Part shown: piece by piece, positions 1 to 7,381 of the stretch
How the letters are laid out: every line of letters begins with the position of its first letter
Position numbering within the stretch: position 1 is the stretch's first letter
NCBI RefSeq assembly: GCF_030652515.1
Contig: NZ_JAUSAR010000010.1
Coordinates: 186,001-250,000, forward strand
Reading direction: 5' to 3'
Length of the DNA stretch: 64,000 nucleotides
DNA from: Aquabacterium sp.
Lineage (GTDB): Bacteria > Pseudomonadota > Gammaproteobacteria > Burkholderiales > Burkholderiaceae_C
Position numbers and translations under genes: made by a program
Notes under the pieces: generated by a model
Seen by the model: only the letters and a program-made list of their open reading frames with translations
The model's database searches: none
What the model was told of the DNA's origin: nothing

Positions 1-633
1 GCTCAGGGTGATGATCTCGGTGGCAGGCTCGGTGGGGCGCACGTTGCCGTACTGGCCACTGCCATACTCGTAGAGGTAGTCGCCCAGGTGCATGACCAGG
101 TCCAGGTCGGCGCGTTCGGCGATGTGTCGATAGGCGTTGAAGTAGCCGTGGGCATGGTTGGAGCAGCTGGCCACGGCCATGCGCAGGCGGTGGGTGCTGC
201 CCACGGGCAAGGTCTTGGTGCGGCCGACGGGCGAGCTGCTGCCTTCGGCGCTGAATCGATAGTAGTAGGTGGTGTTGGGCTTGAGCGGGCCAGCATCGAC
301 CTTGACGGTGAAGTCTCTGGCCGGGCTGGTTTTGGTGCTGCCGCGCAGCACGACCTGGGTCAAGGCAGGGTCGGTGGCCACGGTGTAGCTCACGGTGATC
401 GCCGCGTTGCGGGGCGATGAAACACGGGTCCACAAGATCACGCGGTCGGCGAGTGGGTCACCGCTGGCCACGCCATGCTGAAACAGCGGTCCGGCGTTGG
501 TGGCCGCCAGGGCTTGGCCGATGGGCAGCGCTGGCGCGGTGGCCAGGATCATGGCGGCCGATCCGGAACGCTTGAAAAAATCGCGGCGATTGGTGCCCTG
601 GGGGCGTGGCGTTTGGCGTTGTGGGCGGCCCAT
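1..633 (-). CDS. phoD: Alkaline phosphatase D (PhoD family), N-terminal part
   Basis: This frame reads from an ATG at 633 to the window edge without a stop, so 211 N-terminal residues are visible and the C-terminal catalytic part is missing. Residues 16-21 read RRDFFK, a twin-arginine signal, followed by an alanine-rich hydrophobic stretch and a likely cleavage site after ALA near residue 43. The rest matches the start of PhoD: a fibronectin-like N domain, then an ASCSN motif and LVMHLGDYLYEYG with metal-ligand residues. The family hydrolyses phosphomonoesters and diesters in the periplasm or outside the cell after folded export by Tat. A Pho-box-like promoter lies upstream at 695-728, with a strong hairpin at the predicted mRNA 5' end. 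The family call is firm; regulation is inference from the site. Confidence 0.93.
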   Translation of the reverse strand, partial: MGRPQRQTPRPQGTNRRDFFKRSGSAAMILATAPALPIGQALAATNAGPLFQHGVASGDPLADRVILWTRVSSPRNAAITVSYTVATDPALTQVVLRGSTKTSPARDFTVKVDAGPLKPNTTYYYRFSAEGSSSPVGRTKTLPVGSTHRLRMAVASCSNHAHGYFNAYRHIAERADLDLVMHLGDYLYEYGSGQYGNVRPTEPATEIITLS

Positions 634-661
634 CTCGTTTCCTTCCTTGCTGGCTGACAGT

Positions 662-688
662 GCGCCAAAGCGGGCATCGCTTTGGCGC
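662..688 (-). promoter_or_regulatory. Stem-loop at the predicted 5' end of the phoD mRNA
   Basis: Arms of 10 bp, GCGCCAAAGC (662-671) and GCTTTGGCGC (679-688), pair perfectly around a 7-nt loop. With the -10 hexamer at 695-700, transcription towards phoD would start near 688, so the stem would sit at the extreme 5' end of the message, 28 nt before the ATG. It lacks a U-run, so a terminator is unlikely. A 5'-terminal stem of this kind can protect mRNA from 5'-end-dependent decay, as known for ompA; that role here is inference. Confidence 0.55.
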
Positions 689-694
689 CAGGCA

Positions 695-728
695 AGTATG
701 GAAACCTTGTTTGACAGGGCGGCGACAG
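695..728 (-). promoter_or_regulatory. Pho-box-like promoter of phoD
   Basis: On the minus strand CTGTCG and CTGTCA half-sites start 11 bp apart (box 711-728). Ten nucleotides then separate the box from a -10-like CATACT (695-700). This is the spacing of classical PhoB-dependent promoters, where the downstream half-site replaces the -35 element. The pairing with a phosphatase gene supports the call. The middle of the box is GC-rich and does not match the A-rich consensus. Confidence 0.6.
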
Positions 729-767
729 TGGCCAGCCGGAGGGATCATGGGCCGCTGGAGCGGGCCC

Positions 768-1070
768 TCACTGAGGCTGTTCGGTGGTTCGCCACGGCGC
801 CCGCATGCCGTCTTCGTGTCGTCGCTCTCGGGCTTCTTCGATCAGGCCAGACGATTGCAGGATATCCGCCACGTCTTGCGGTCCCTGCTGGAACTTGCAG
901 ACGCGGGCCAGGGCCTCCAGCGGCGTGAAACCATTGACGAGGAGCAGCAAGCGGCGGTGCTCGTCGTTCATGGTGGGCGTCACCGATGGCATGGCCGCCG
1001 CTTGCCCTTTTGGGGTGCGGCGGTAGACAACATTGGTGCGTGAAGAAGAGACTTGCGGGTTCATGTTCAT
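768..1070 (-). CDS. Small hypothetical protein (100 aa)
   Basis: An open frame of 100 residues starts MNMNPQVSSS and has GGAG just upstream. The spacing suits the second ATG (1064) slightly better than the first (1070). The centre has a hydrophobic RRLLLLVNGFTPLEALA-type helix and a C-terminal helix with VADILQSSGLIEEA. This loosely recalls small Burkholderiales proteins built around an LLLVDG-type helical motif, but I cannot name a family. There is no signal peptide or membrane segment. It lies between phoD and a PEP-CTERM gene on the same strand and could be co-expressed with either. It is probably real because of its ribosome binding site and sensible composition; function unknown. Confidence 0.6.
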   Translation of the reverse strand: MNMNPQVSSSRTNVVYRRTPKGQAAAMPSVTPTMNDEHRRLLLLVNGFTPLEALARVCKFQQGPQDVADILQSSGLIEEARERRHEDGMRAPWRTTEQPQ

Positions 1071-1113
1071 TACTCCAGTGCATTGGGTGAATGAAGAAGC
1101 ATGGTGGTGCATT

Positions 1114-1143
1114 CCCAGCAGGTGTCCGGGAACACCTGCTGGG
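1114..1143. terminator. Terminator-like hairpin
   Basis: A perfect 12-bp inverted repeat (CCCAGCAGGTGT at 1114-1125, ACACCTGCTGGG at 1132-1143) with a 6-nt loop lies about 60 nt beyond the stop codon of the PEP-CTERM gene. No T-run follows on either strand, so termination is probable only from its position and stem strength. It also lies within the leader region of the small downstream gene. Confidence 0.5.
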
Positions 1144-1204
1144 TTAAGCAAGACGCATGCTTGCAAGTCCGCCAAGCCGCGCGTGGGTCAACACGCGGCC
1201 CGGG

Positions 1205-1891
1205 TCATGCCTGGCGACGGCGGCGCAGCAAGGCGATGGTGCCCAGGCCCAGGGCCGCCAGCAGGATGCTTTCGGGTTCGGGCACGGCCTGCGTGTAGGC
1301 GAAGTTGTCCATCACCACGCCATCACCTTGCACGGTGATGTAGGCGATGTCGGCATGGGCCAGGCGGATGCCTTGCGTCACCGAGAAGTTGGTGGAATAG
1401 ATCAACTGGCTGTCATCCAGGTCCACGCCATCGAGCGAGGTCGCGAACGAACCCAGGGTGAAGGTCTCCGAGCTGCCGTCGATGCCGTAGGCCGTGACCG
1501 TGGTCAGGCGGTCGTCACCGGCTTCTTCGTACATGCTCCAGTCGGCCAGGAAGGCGCGGGTCTTCAAGCCGTTGAAGTCGATGCGCAGGGTCATGTCGCC
1601 AATCTTGTCGAACGACAGGAAAGACTTGCCAGCACCCCAGCTGCCATTGATGCCCAGGTCGGTGGCAATGCGTTGGCCAACGGTGAAGTCGCCGTCTTGC
1701 GAGCTGAGCGTGACGGGAGGGACGTTGGCGCTGTAGGACGAGCCGATGCCGATGAACAGGCCGTCTTCCGCGTTGAAGTCAATGACTTGCGCGGGGGCGG
1801 GCAGTTGGCTGGTCTGGTTGATGAGCGCAGCTTGGGCCTGGAAGGCCACAGAGGCCAAACCCAGGGCGGCGATGGTGAAAATGTGACGCAT
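1205..1891 (-). CDS. PEP-CTERM sorting domain protein
   Basis: The 228-residue product has a cleavable signal peptide (MRHIFTIAALGLASVAFQAQA) and a C-terminal PEP-CTERM signal from about residue 203: VPEPES, a hydrophobic helix, then RRRR before the end. The family is processed at the inner membrane by an exosortase and placed on the surface or in the exopolysaccharide matrix. The matching exosortase B is encoded at 54475-55392. The body is acidic, lacks cysteine and has a beta-sandwich-like pattern; no enzyme motif is visible. AAGGAG lies 8 nt before the ATG. The gene starts only 29 nt after phoX ends on the same strand, so it is probably co-transcribed with phoX and would be phosphate-responsive. 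Confidence 0.88.
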   Translation of the reverse strand: MRHIFTIAALGLASVAFQAQAALINQTSQLPAPAQVIDFNAEDGLFIGIGSSYSANVPPVTLSSQDGDFTVGQRIATDLGINGSWGAGKSFLSFDKIGDMTLRIDFNGLKTRAFLADWSMYEEAGDDRLTTVTAYGIDGSSETFTLGSFATSLDGVDLDDSQLIYSTNFSVTQGIRLAHADIAYITVQGDGVVMDNFAYTQAVPEPESILLAALGLGTIALLRRRRQA

Positions 1892-1920
1892 GTGGATACT
1901 CCTTGATGGGTGCGGATCAA

Positions 1921-4074
1921 TCAGCTGCCGACGATGCCGCCGTTGGTCTTGGTGATGACCACGACGCCCGAGCGGGGGCGGCCGCCGACGACGGTTTGAC
2001 CCGCCGAATTGGTGGCGAACTGGCTGGCGGGCCAGTTCGAGAACTGGGTGGGGTTGGCGGGGTTGGTGGCCTCTTCGCCGGGATGCTGGATGCCCAGGAA
2101 CATGGACTTGCCGTCGGGTGTCATCACCACGCCCGTCACCTCGCATTGCAAGGGGCCGGTGAGGAAGCGCTTGGTTTTGCCGGTCGCCGGGTCGGCGCAC
2201 ACCATGCTGTTGGCACCGATGTTGGTCCAATCCCCGCTCGCGTCGCCTTGTTGGTCGGTCTGCACCCACAGGCGGCCGTACTTGTCAAACCAGATGCCGT
2301 CCGGCGCGCCGTAGTCTGCCGAGCCGTTCGGTGCATCAACGATGTTGCCGGTGTACTGGGCGGCGGGCGTCTTCGAGGTAGCGGTGTCACCAGCCTGGAC
2401 AAAGAGATCCCAGGTGAAGGTCAGCGAGGTGACGTTCTTGCCATCTTCGCGCCAGCGGATGATGTGGCCATACAGGTTGTTGGCACGCGGATTGGCGGCA
2501 TCGACAGCGGGGCGGGCTGAAGCGGCGGTGGTTGAACCGTCAGGGTTGTTGGTGGTGGGCGTGGCTGATGAGCCTCGGCGGTTGTTGTTGGTCAGGGTGC
2601 AGTACACCTCGATGCCATCAAAGCCACAGCCCTTGGGGCGGGCTGCCGTCCATTCAGGGCGGTCCATCATGGTGGCGCCAAGTGCATCGGCGGCCATGCG
2701 GGTCTTGATCAGGATCTTGGCCAGCACTTCTGTGTCGTCAATGCCCGCAAAGTTGGGGTTGTCGCGCAAAGCCACGCCATCGACGCCGATGCTGCCGGGG
2801 ACCAAAGGCAGCCAAGTGCCTGTGCCATCAGCATTGAACTTGGCCACGTACAGCACGCCGTTGTCCAGCAGGGTTCGGTTGGCGCCGCGGTTGGTCGGGT
2901 TGTAGCGGCCAGCGCTGACGAACTTGTAGATGTACTCGTTGCGCTCGTCATCGCCCATGTACACGCCAACTTCGTTGTTGGGGCCCAGCACGGTCCATGC
3001 GCCTTCGTGTTTCACGCGGCCCAAGGCCGTGCGCTTGACGGGCACACTGTAAGGATCGAAGGGGTCGAGCTCAACCACCCAGCCAAAGTGGTTCGGCTCC
3101 AACGGGTTCTGCGCCAGGTCAAAGCGTGGGTCCACCGTGTGCCAACGGTATCCAAAACCACTTGCATTCAGTCCGTAGCGGTTGTTCAGTTTGCCCAGCT
3201 CAGTGGTGCTGGCTGGCAGGCTGCCGTTGCTGCCGAAGTAGCCGTTCCAGTTCTCTTCGCCGCTGAGGTAGGTTCCCCAAGGGGTCACGCCATGGCCGCA
3301 GTTGTTGAGCGTGCCAAAGCAATCAAAGCCGCTGTTGCTGCCAATCTCGTGTGAGCCGGTGGCGGTGATGTCGTACTGCTTGGACTTCATCAAGGCATGA
3401 CCGGCGGCCGGGCCACTCAAGCGCATGGGCGAGTTGCCCGTCAGGCGGCGACCATAGGCCGAGCTGCTGACAACGCCCCAGTTGCCTGAGGTGTTCTGCA
3501 CCTCGACCACGGCGAGCCCGTGGGCGGCTTGTGACTTGCGGGCCTTGGCAATGCTGTAATTGGCCTGGCCGTCGGGGTGAAGCACGGCTTCGTGGGTGTA
3601 CTCATGGTTGGTGACCAGCAAGCCGCGCTGGCTGGATTCCACGCCCCGGCTCACAAAGCCAAAGTAGTGCATGCCGTCAATGTGGGCACCAAACTGCTTG
3701 CTTTGCTGTGCGGCTGTTTCAGAGGCGGTGCCTGAGAAAGGCAGGCCGCCAGGCATGATGGGGTCTCCCCAAGCCACGAGCAGCTTGGTGGTGTGGCCCG
3801 CGGCAACGCGCACGGCGTCTGGCACGGGGGCCAGGGCTGCTGGCAAGTTGTCAAAGCCGATGGGCACTGCGGTGCCATCAACGCAAGCGGCTTGGACGGT
3901 GCCGACCAGGCCAGACAGGGTGACACCACCCACCATGGCCAGAACTGGGGCGCTGGCTGCACCCTTGATGAACGTGCGGCGCGATGAGCTGACCTTGTCG
4001 ATCACGTCATGAATGGACTCATTGCCTGACAAGTTGAGCGTCAGGTCATTGGTCGGGTGAAAGGAACCTTTCAT
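1921..4074 (-). CDS. phoX: PhoX family phosphatase (DUF839)
   Basis: A 717-residue Tat substrate: residues near 51-56 read SSRRTFIKG, followed by a hydrophobic segment ending at VQA. The body carries PhoX family landmarks, including VTNHEY, the GHGVTPWGTYLSGEENW block, WVVELDPFDP, DDERNEYIYKFVS and a C-terminal DGIWFDKYGRLWVQTD block. PhoX enzymes are calcium- and iron-dependent phosphomonoesterases. The ATG at 4074 is preferred because GGAG sits 7 nt upstream; an in-frame upstream extension lacks this. A Pho-box-like promoter with a palindrome lies at 4112-4145. The divergent neighbour is gspG of a type II secretion operon, which could move the Tat-folded enzyme across the outer membrane. 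Confidence 0.93.
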   Translation of the reverse strand: MKGSFHPTNDLTLNLSGNESIHDVIDKVSSSRRTFIKGAASAPVLAMVGGVTLSGLVGTVQAACVDGTAVPIGFDNLPAALAPVPDAVRVAAGHTTKLLVAWGDPIMPGGLPFSGTASETAAQQSKQFGAHIDGMHYFGFVSRGVESSQRGLLVTNHEYTHEAVLHPDGQANYSIAKARKSQAAHGLAVVEVQNTSGNWGVVSSSAYGRRLTGNSPMRLSGPAAGHALMKSKQYDITATGSHEIGSNSGFDCFGTLNNCGHGVTPWGTYLSGEENWNGYFGSNGSLPASTTELGKLNNRYGLNASGFGYRWHTVDPRFDLAQNPLEPNHFGWVVELDPFDPYSVPVKRTALGRVKHEGAWTVLGPNNEVGVYMGDDERNEYIYKFVSAGRYNPTNRGANRTLLDNGVLYVAKFNADGTGTWLPLVPGSIGVDGVALRDNPNFAGIDDTEVLAKILIKTRMAADALGATMMDRPEWTAARPKGCGFDGIEVYCTLTNNNRRGSSATPTTNNPDGSTTAASARPAVDAANPRANNLYGHIIRWREDGKNVTSLTFTWDLFVQAGDTATSKTPAAQYTGNIVDAPNGSADYGAPDGIWFDKYGRLWVQTDQQGDASGDWTNIGANSMVCADPATGKTKRFLTGPLQCEVTGVVMTPDGKSMFLGIQHPGEEATNPANPTQFSNWPASQFATNSAGQTVVGGRPRSGVVVITKTNGGIVGS

Positions 4075-4111
4075 ACTGCGTCTCCGGCTGGTTAAGAGAA
4101 GAATGAGGCGC

Positions 4112-4145
4112 AGCATAGAAAAACTTCGTGTCAGCACGAAGACAA
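4112..4145 (-). promoter_or_regulatory. Pho-box-like promoter of phoX
   Basis: On the minus strand TTGTCT and CTGACA half-sites start 11 bp apart (4128-4145). Ten nucleotides later comes a TATGCT -10 (4112-4117), placing the start near 4105, 31 nt before the ATG. The box overlaps a perfect 7-4-7 palindrome, CTTCGTG-TCAG-CACGAAG (4124-4141), which could bind a second regulator. About 11 of 18 positions fit the enteric Pho box, so this is weaker than the facing gspG site. Confidence 0.5.
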
Positions 4146-4176
4146 GCGGCGCGCTGAAGGATTGGCGCCAAAGGGC

Positions 4177-4211
4177 TTGTCACAAAGCTGTCAGCAATGG
4201 GCCGATAGGAT
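4177..4211 (+). promoter_or_regulatory. Pho-box-like promoter of the gspG secretion operon
   Basis: TTGTCA and CTGTCA start 11 bp apart with the A-rich middle CAAAG (4177-4194). This fits the consensus at all but a few positions. A TAGGAT -10 (4206-4211) follows after 11 nt, giving a start near 4218. AAGGA (4248-4252) lies 8 nt before the gspG ATG. The site reads towards gspG, not phoX. A TTGGCGCCAA palindrome sits just upstream (4162-4171). Confidence 0.65.
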
Positions 4212-4260
4212 CATGGCTCTCCCCGTCGCGAGGTCTGGCGGGGCATGAAGGATCCCCCTG

Positions 4261-4719
4261 ATGAACAAGTGCAAAACGCCCCGGGCTGGGGTGTTGGTTG
4301 AGCTCGTCCCCAACTTTCGCCAGTCGGGCTTCACCTTGCTCGAACTGCTGGTAGTGCTGGTCATCATTGGCCTGCTGGCGGGCTACGTGGGCCCGAAGTT
4401 CTTTGCGCAGATTGGCAAGTCCGAAGTCAAGACGGCGGCCGCGCAGCTGGACGCGCTGGGCAAGGCCCTGGACCAATACCGCCTGGACACCGGCCACTAC
4501 CCCGCGACCGAGCAGGGCCTGGGCGCCTTGTGGGTCAAGCCCGGTGACGAGACCCGTTGGTGGGGGCCCTATTTGCGCAAGGCCCCGCCCAAAGACCCGT
4601 GGGGCCGCGAATACCAATACCGCGCACCAGGCGAGCATGGCGACTACGACGTGTTCTCGCTGGGCAAGGATGGCCGCGAAGGCGGCGAGGGCGAAGACCA
4701 GGACATCACCAATTGGTGA
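4261..4719 (+). CDS. gspG: Type II secretion major pseudopilin GspG
   Basis: A 152-residue class III prepilin. The leader ends at Gly23 and is followed by FTLLELLVVLVIIGLLAGYVGP, with the conserved Glu at +5 of the mature protein. The GspG signatures DQYRLDTGHYPATEQGL, GPYLRK, PKDPWG and a C-terminal EYQYRAPGEHGDYDVFSLG block are present. The product polymerises into the periplasmic pseudopilus. The leader is long at 23 residues; the start is supported by AAGGA 8 nt upstream. It is the first gene of a tight operon running to epsA. Confidence 0.95.
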   Translation: MNKCKTPRAGVLVELVPNFRQSGFTLLELLVVLVIIGLLAGYVGPKFFAQIGKSEVKTAAAQLDALGKALDQYRLDTGHYPATEQGLGALWVKPGDETRWWGPYLRKAPPKDPWGREYQYRAPGEHGDYDVFSLGKDGREGGEGEDQDITNW

Positions 4720-4736
4720 TGCTGCAGGGTCCCACA

Positions 4737-5819
4737 ATGAGCCTCCCATCTTTGAATGCCTTGTTCGCGCCGCGCACCCCTGCTTTGCGGGCCAAGGACT
4801 TTCCGCGCCGCCTGTTCTGCCAGGAACTTGCGGTGCTGCTGGACGCGGGCATTCCCCTGTTGGAATCGTTGATCACGCTGCGCGAGAAGGAAGCGGCCAA
4901 GCCCGTGGTCCAGGTGCTGAGCTCCTTGATCGACGCTTTGTCGGAAGGCAAGACCTTGTCGCAGGCCATGCGCTTGACGCCGGTGGCCTTCAGCTCTTTG
5001 TTGATCGCCTCCATTGAAGCCAGCCAACGCACGGGCCAGACGCCCGAGGCCCTGCGCCAGCATGCCGTGTACCTGGCCTGGTTGAGTGGCCTGCGCGACC
5101 AACTGGTGGGCGCGGCCATCTACCCGGCCATCCTGATCAGCGCCAGCTTCCTGGTGATCACCTTCCTGACCGTGTTCGTGGTGCCGCGCTTTGCCGACAT
5201 CTACGAAGGCATGGGCGGCGAGTTGCCCTGGTTGTCGGGGGTGTTGCTCAGCACGGGCAAGGCGGTGGGCGAGCACCCCTGGCTGGTGCTGATGGGCTTG
5301 GGTGCCCTGGTGGCCGCGGCCATGGCCGCCTGGCGTGCGCCCACGGTGCGCGCGGCGGTGTCCGACTGGCTGTGGCAGGTACCTTATGTGGGCGAGCGCT
5401 TGCGCCTGGTTGAGCTGGCCGCGCTGTACCGCACCTTGGGCTTGCTGCTGCAAGCTGGTGTGGCCGTGGTGGCGGCCCTGGAAGCTTCGGCCGAACTGGT
5501 CAGCCCCTCACTGCGCCCGGCGCTGTCCTTGGCCACGCAGCGGGTGCGCGAGGGCGCCCGCCTGTCCGACTGCCTGCACCAGCATCAACTGACCACGCCG
5601 GTGTCATTGCGCATGATGCGCGTGGGCGAACACACCGGCGAGCTGGGCCCGATGCTGGACCGGGCCGCGACCTTCTATGACGAAGAGCTGGCCCGTTTCA
5701 CCGATTGGGTGGGGCGTGTGGTCAGCCCGGTGCTGATGCTGATCATGGGCGTGTTGATTGGCGGCATCGTGGTGCTGATGTACCTGCCCATCTTCCAGGT
5801 GGCGGAGCAGATCCAATGA
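4737..5819 (+). CDS. gspF: Type II secretion inner-membrane platform protein GspF
   Basis: A 360-residue polytopic protein with two repeated GspF domains: an N-terminal one with FCQELAVLLDAGIPLLESL, and a C-terminal one with YRTLGLLLQAGVAVVAALE. Each is followed by hydrophobic segments (LVGAAIYPAILISASFLVITFL and the C-terminal VSPVLMLIMGVLIGGIVVLMYL). It forms the cytoplasmic-membrane platform that couples the GspE ATPase to pseudopilus assembly. The ATG at 4737 lies 17 nt after gspG and yields the family length. Confidence 0.93.
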   Translation: MSLPSLNALFAPRTPALRAKDFPRRLFCQELAVLLDAGIPLLESLITLREKEAAKPVVQVLSSLIDALSEGKTLSQAMRLTPVAFSSLLIASIEASQRTGQTPEALRQHAVYLAWLSGLRDQLVGAAIYPAILISASFLVITFLTVFVVPRFADIYEGMGGELPWLSGVLLSTGKAVGEHPWLVLMGLGALVAAAMAAWRAPTVRAAVSDWLWQVPYVGERLRLVELAALYRTLGLLLQAGVAVVAALEASAELVSPSLRPALSLATQRVREGARLSDCLHQHQLTTPVSLRMMRVGEHTGELGPMLDRAATFYDEELARFTDWVGRVVSPVLMLIMGVLIGGIVVLMYLPIFQVAEQIQ

Positions 5820-7381
5820 GCGCGGTCTTGCAATCGGTGCCTCACCAAGTGCCTGGGCCGGTGCCTGCGCAGGATCACCAGCCGGATTGGTCCCGCTGGT
5901 CCTTGGCGCAGGCGATGCGCTTGCGCGTGGTGGTGGCCCGCGATGCCAACCAGGTCTTGTGGGCGCTGAGCCCCACGCCCGACGATGTGATGCTGCGCGA
6001 TGCGGTGGGCCGCCAAGTGGCCCAATCATTGCGCTGGCGGCAGGTGAGCGACGAGGTCTTGTCCGGTCTGCTGGCCCTGGGTGAAGAAGACTTTGAAGCC
6101 CGGGGCACGTTTGCCCACGTGGGCCACGATGAGGCGGGTGCGGAAGAGGCCGGTCACGCGTTGTCGGTGGACACCATCAGCCGCCAGAGCAGCCCCGTGG
6201 TGCGTCTGCTGGACGCCACCTTGTTTGACGCGCTCAAGGCCCAGGCCAGCGACCTGCACCTGGAATCCACCGCATCGGGCATGGTGATTCGCCACCGTCT
6301 GGACGGTGTGATGGTGAAGGTGGGCGACGTGGGCTCGCGCGAGGTGGCCGAGCAATTGGTGTCGCGCCTGAAGGTGATGGCCGAGCTGGACATCGGCGAG
6401 CGCCGCTTGCCGCAAGATGGCCGCTTCAAGCTGCGCGTGCAGCAAAGCACCGACAGTGGCGTGCGCGATGTCGATTTCCGCGTCTCGATCATGCCGTCCA
6501 GCTTTGGCGAAGACGCCGTGCTGCGCATCCTGGACCGATCGCGCTTGTCGACCGAGGCCGAAGCCCTGAGCCTGGAAGGCCTGGGCTTTGACGCCGACGA
6601 CAGCGCCGTGGTGCGCCGCCTGGCGGGCAAGCCTTACGGCATGCTGCTGGTCACCGGCCCCACCGGCAGCGGCAAGACCACCACGCTGTACGCCGTGGTG
6701 CAAGAGATCAACGATGGCCGCGACAAGATCATCACCATCGAAGACCCGGTGGAGTACCAACTGGGCGGCGTGGTACAGATCCCCGTCAACGAGAAAAAGG
6801 GCCTGACCTTCGCGCGCGGCCTGCGCTCCATCCTGCGGCACGATCCAGACCGCGTCATGGTCGGCGAGATCCGTGATGCCGAAGCCGCCCAGATCGCCTC
6901 GCAAGCCGCGCTGACCGGCCACCTGGTGCTGTCCACCATCCACGCCAACAATGTGTTCGACGTGGTCGGCCGCTTCATGCACATGGGGCTTGATCTGTAC
7001 AACGTGGTGTCGGCCCTGAATGGTGTGGTGGCACAGCGCCTGATGCGCAAGCTGTGCACCCACTGCGCCAAGCCATGGCAGCCACAGGCCAGCGATCTGA
7101 AGGCCGCCATGCTGCCGCTGGACACGCACGGCAAGTTCCACCAGGCCGTCGGTTGCCCGCAATGCCGTGGCACCGGCTACCGGGGGCGCAAGGCCATCTC
7201 CGAGATCCTGTTGATGGACGACACCCTGCGCGACCTGATCGTGAGCCGTGCTTCGCTGATCAGGATCAAGGCGCATGCGCGCTCCAGCGGCACCAGGCTG
7301 CTGCGCGAATCGGCGTTGGCCTGCGTGTTGCGGGGCGAGTCCACGCTGGACGAACTCAACCGCGTGACCCTGGCGGAATGA
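5816..7381 (+). CDS. gspE: Type II secretion ATPase GspE
   Basis: A 521-residue PilT/GspE-family hexameric ATPase that powers pseudopilus assembly. Visible are an N-terminal domain of about 120 residues, the Walker A GPTGSGKTTT (about 280-289), an Asp box (ITIEDPVEYQ), a Walker B region (DPDRVMVGEIRD, about 343-354) and a His box (GHLVLSTIHAN). A tetracysteine zinc module (CTHC near 414 and CPQC about 30 residues later) is typical of GspE rather than PilT. The start overlaps the gspF stop as ATGA. Confidence 0.95.
   Translation: MSAVLQSVPHQVPGPVPAQDHQPDWSRWSLAQAMRLRVVVARDANQVLWALSPTPDDVMLRDAVGRQVAQSLRWRQVSDEVLSGLLALGEEDFEARGTFAHVGHDEAGAEEAGHALSVDTISRQSSPVVRLLDATLFDALKAQASDLHLESTASGMVIRHRLDGVMVKVGDVGSREVAEQLVSRLKVMAELDIGERRLPQDGRFKLRVQQSTDSGVRDVDFRVSIMPSSFGEDAVLRILDRSRLSTEAEALSLEGLGFDADDSAVVRRLAGKPYGMLLVTGPTGSGKTTTLYAVVQEINDGRDKIITIEDPVEYQLGGVVQIPVNEKKGLTFARGLRSILRHDPDRVMVGEIRDAEAAQIASQAALTGHLVLSTIHANNVFDVVGRFMHMGLDLYNVVSALNGVVAQRLMRKLCTHCAKPWQPQASDLKAAMLPLDTHGKFHQAVGCPQCRGTGYRGRKAISEILLMDDTLRDLIVSRASLIRIKAHARSSGTRLLRESALACVLRGESTLDELNRVTLAE

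Noticed and set aside
1157..1906. A 249-codon plus-strand frame opposite the PEP-CTERM gene.
   Set aside because: The minus strand has the signal peptide, PEP-CTERM tail and ribosome binding site; the plus frame has none of these.
6026..7276. A 416-codon antisense frame opposite gspE.
   Set aside because: The sense strand encodes a complete ATPase with all motifs; the antisense product is low-complexity His/Gln/Ala sequence.
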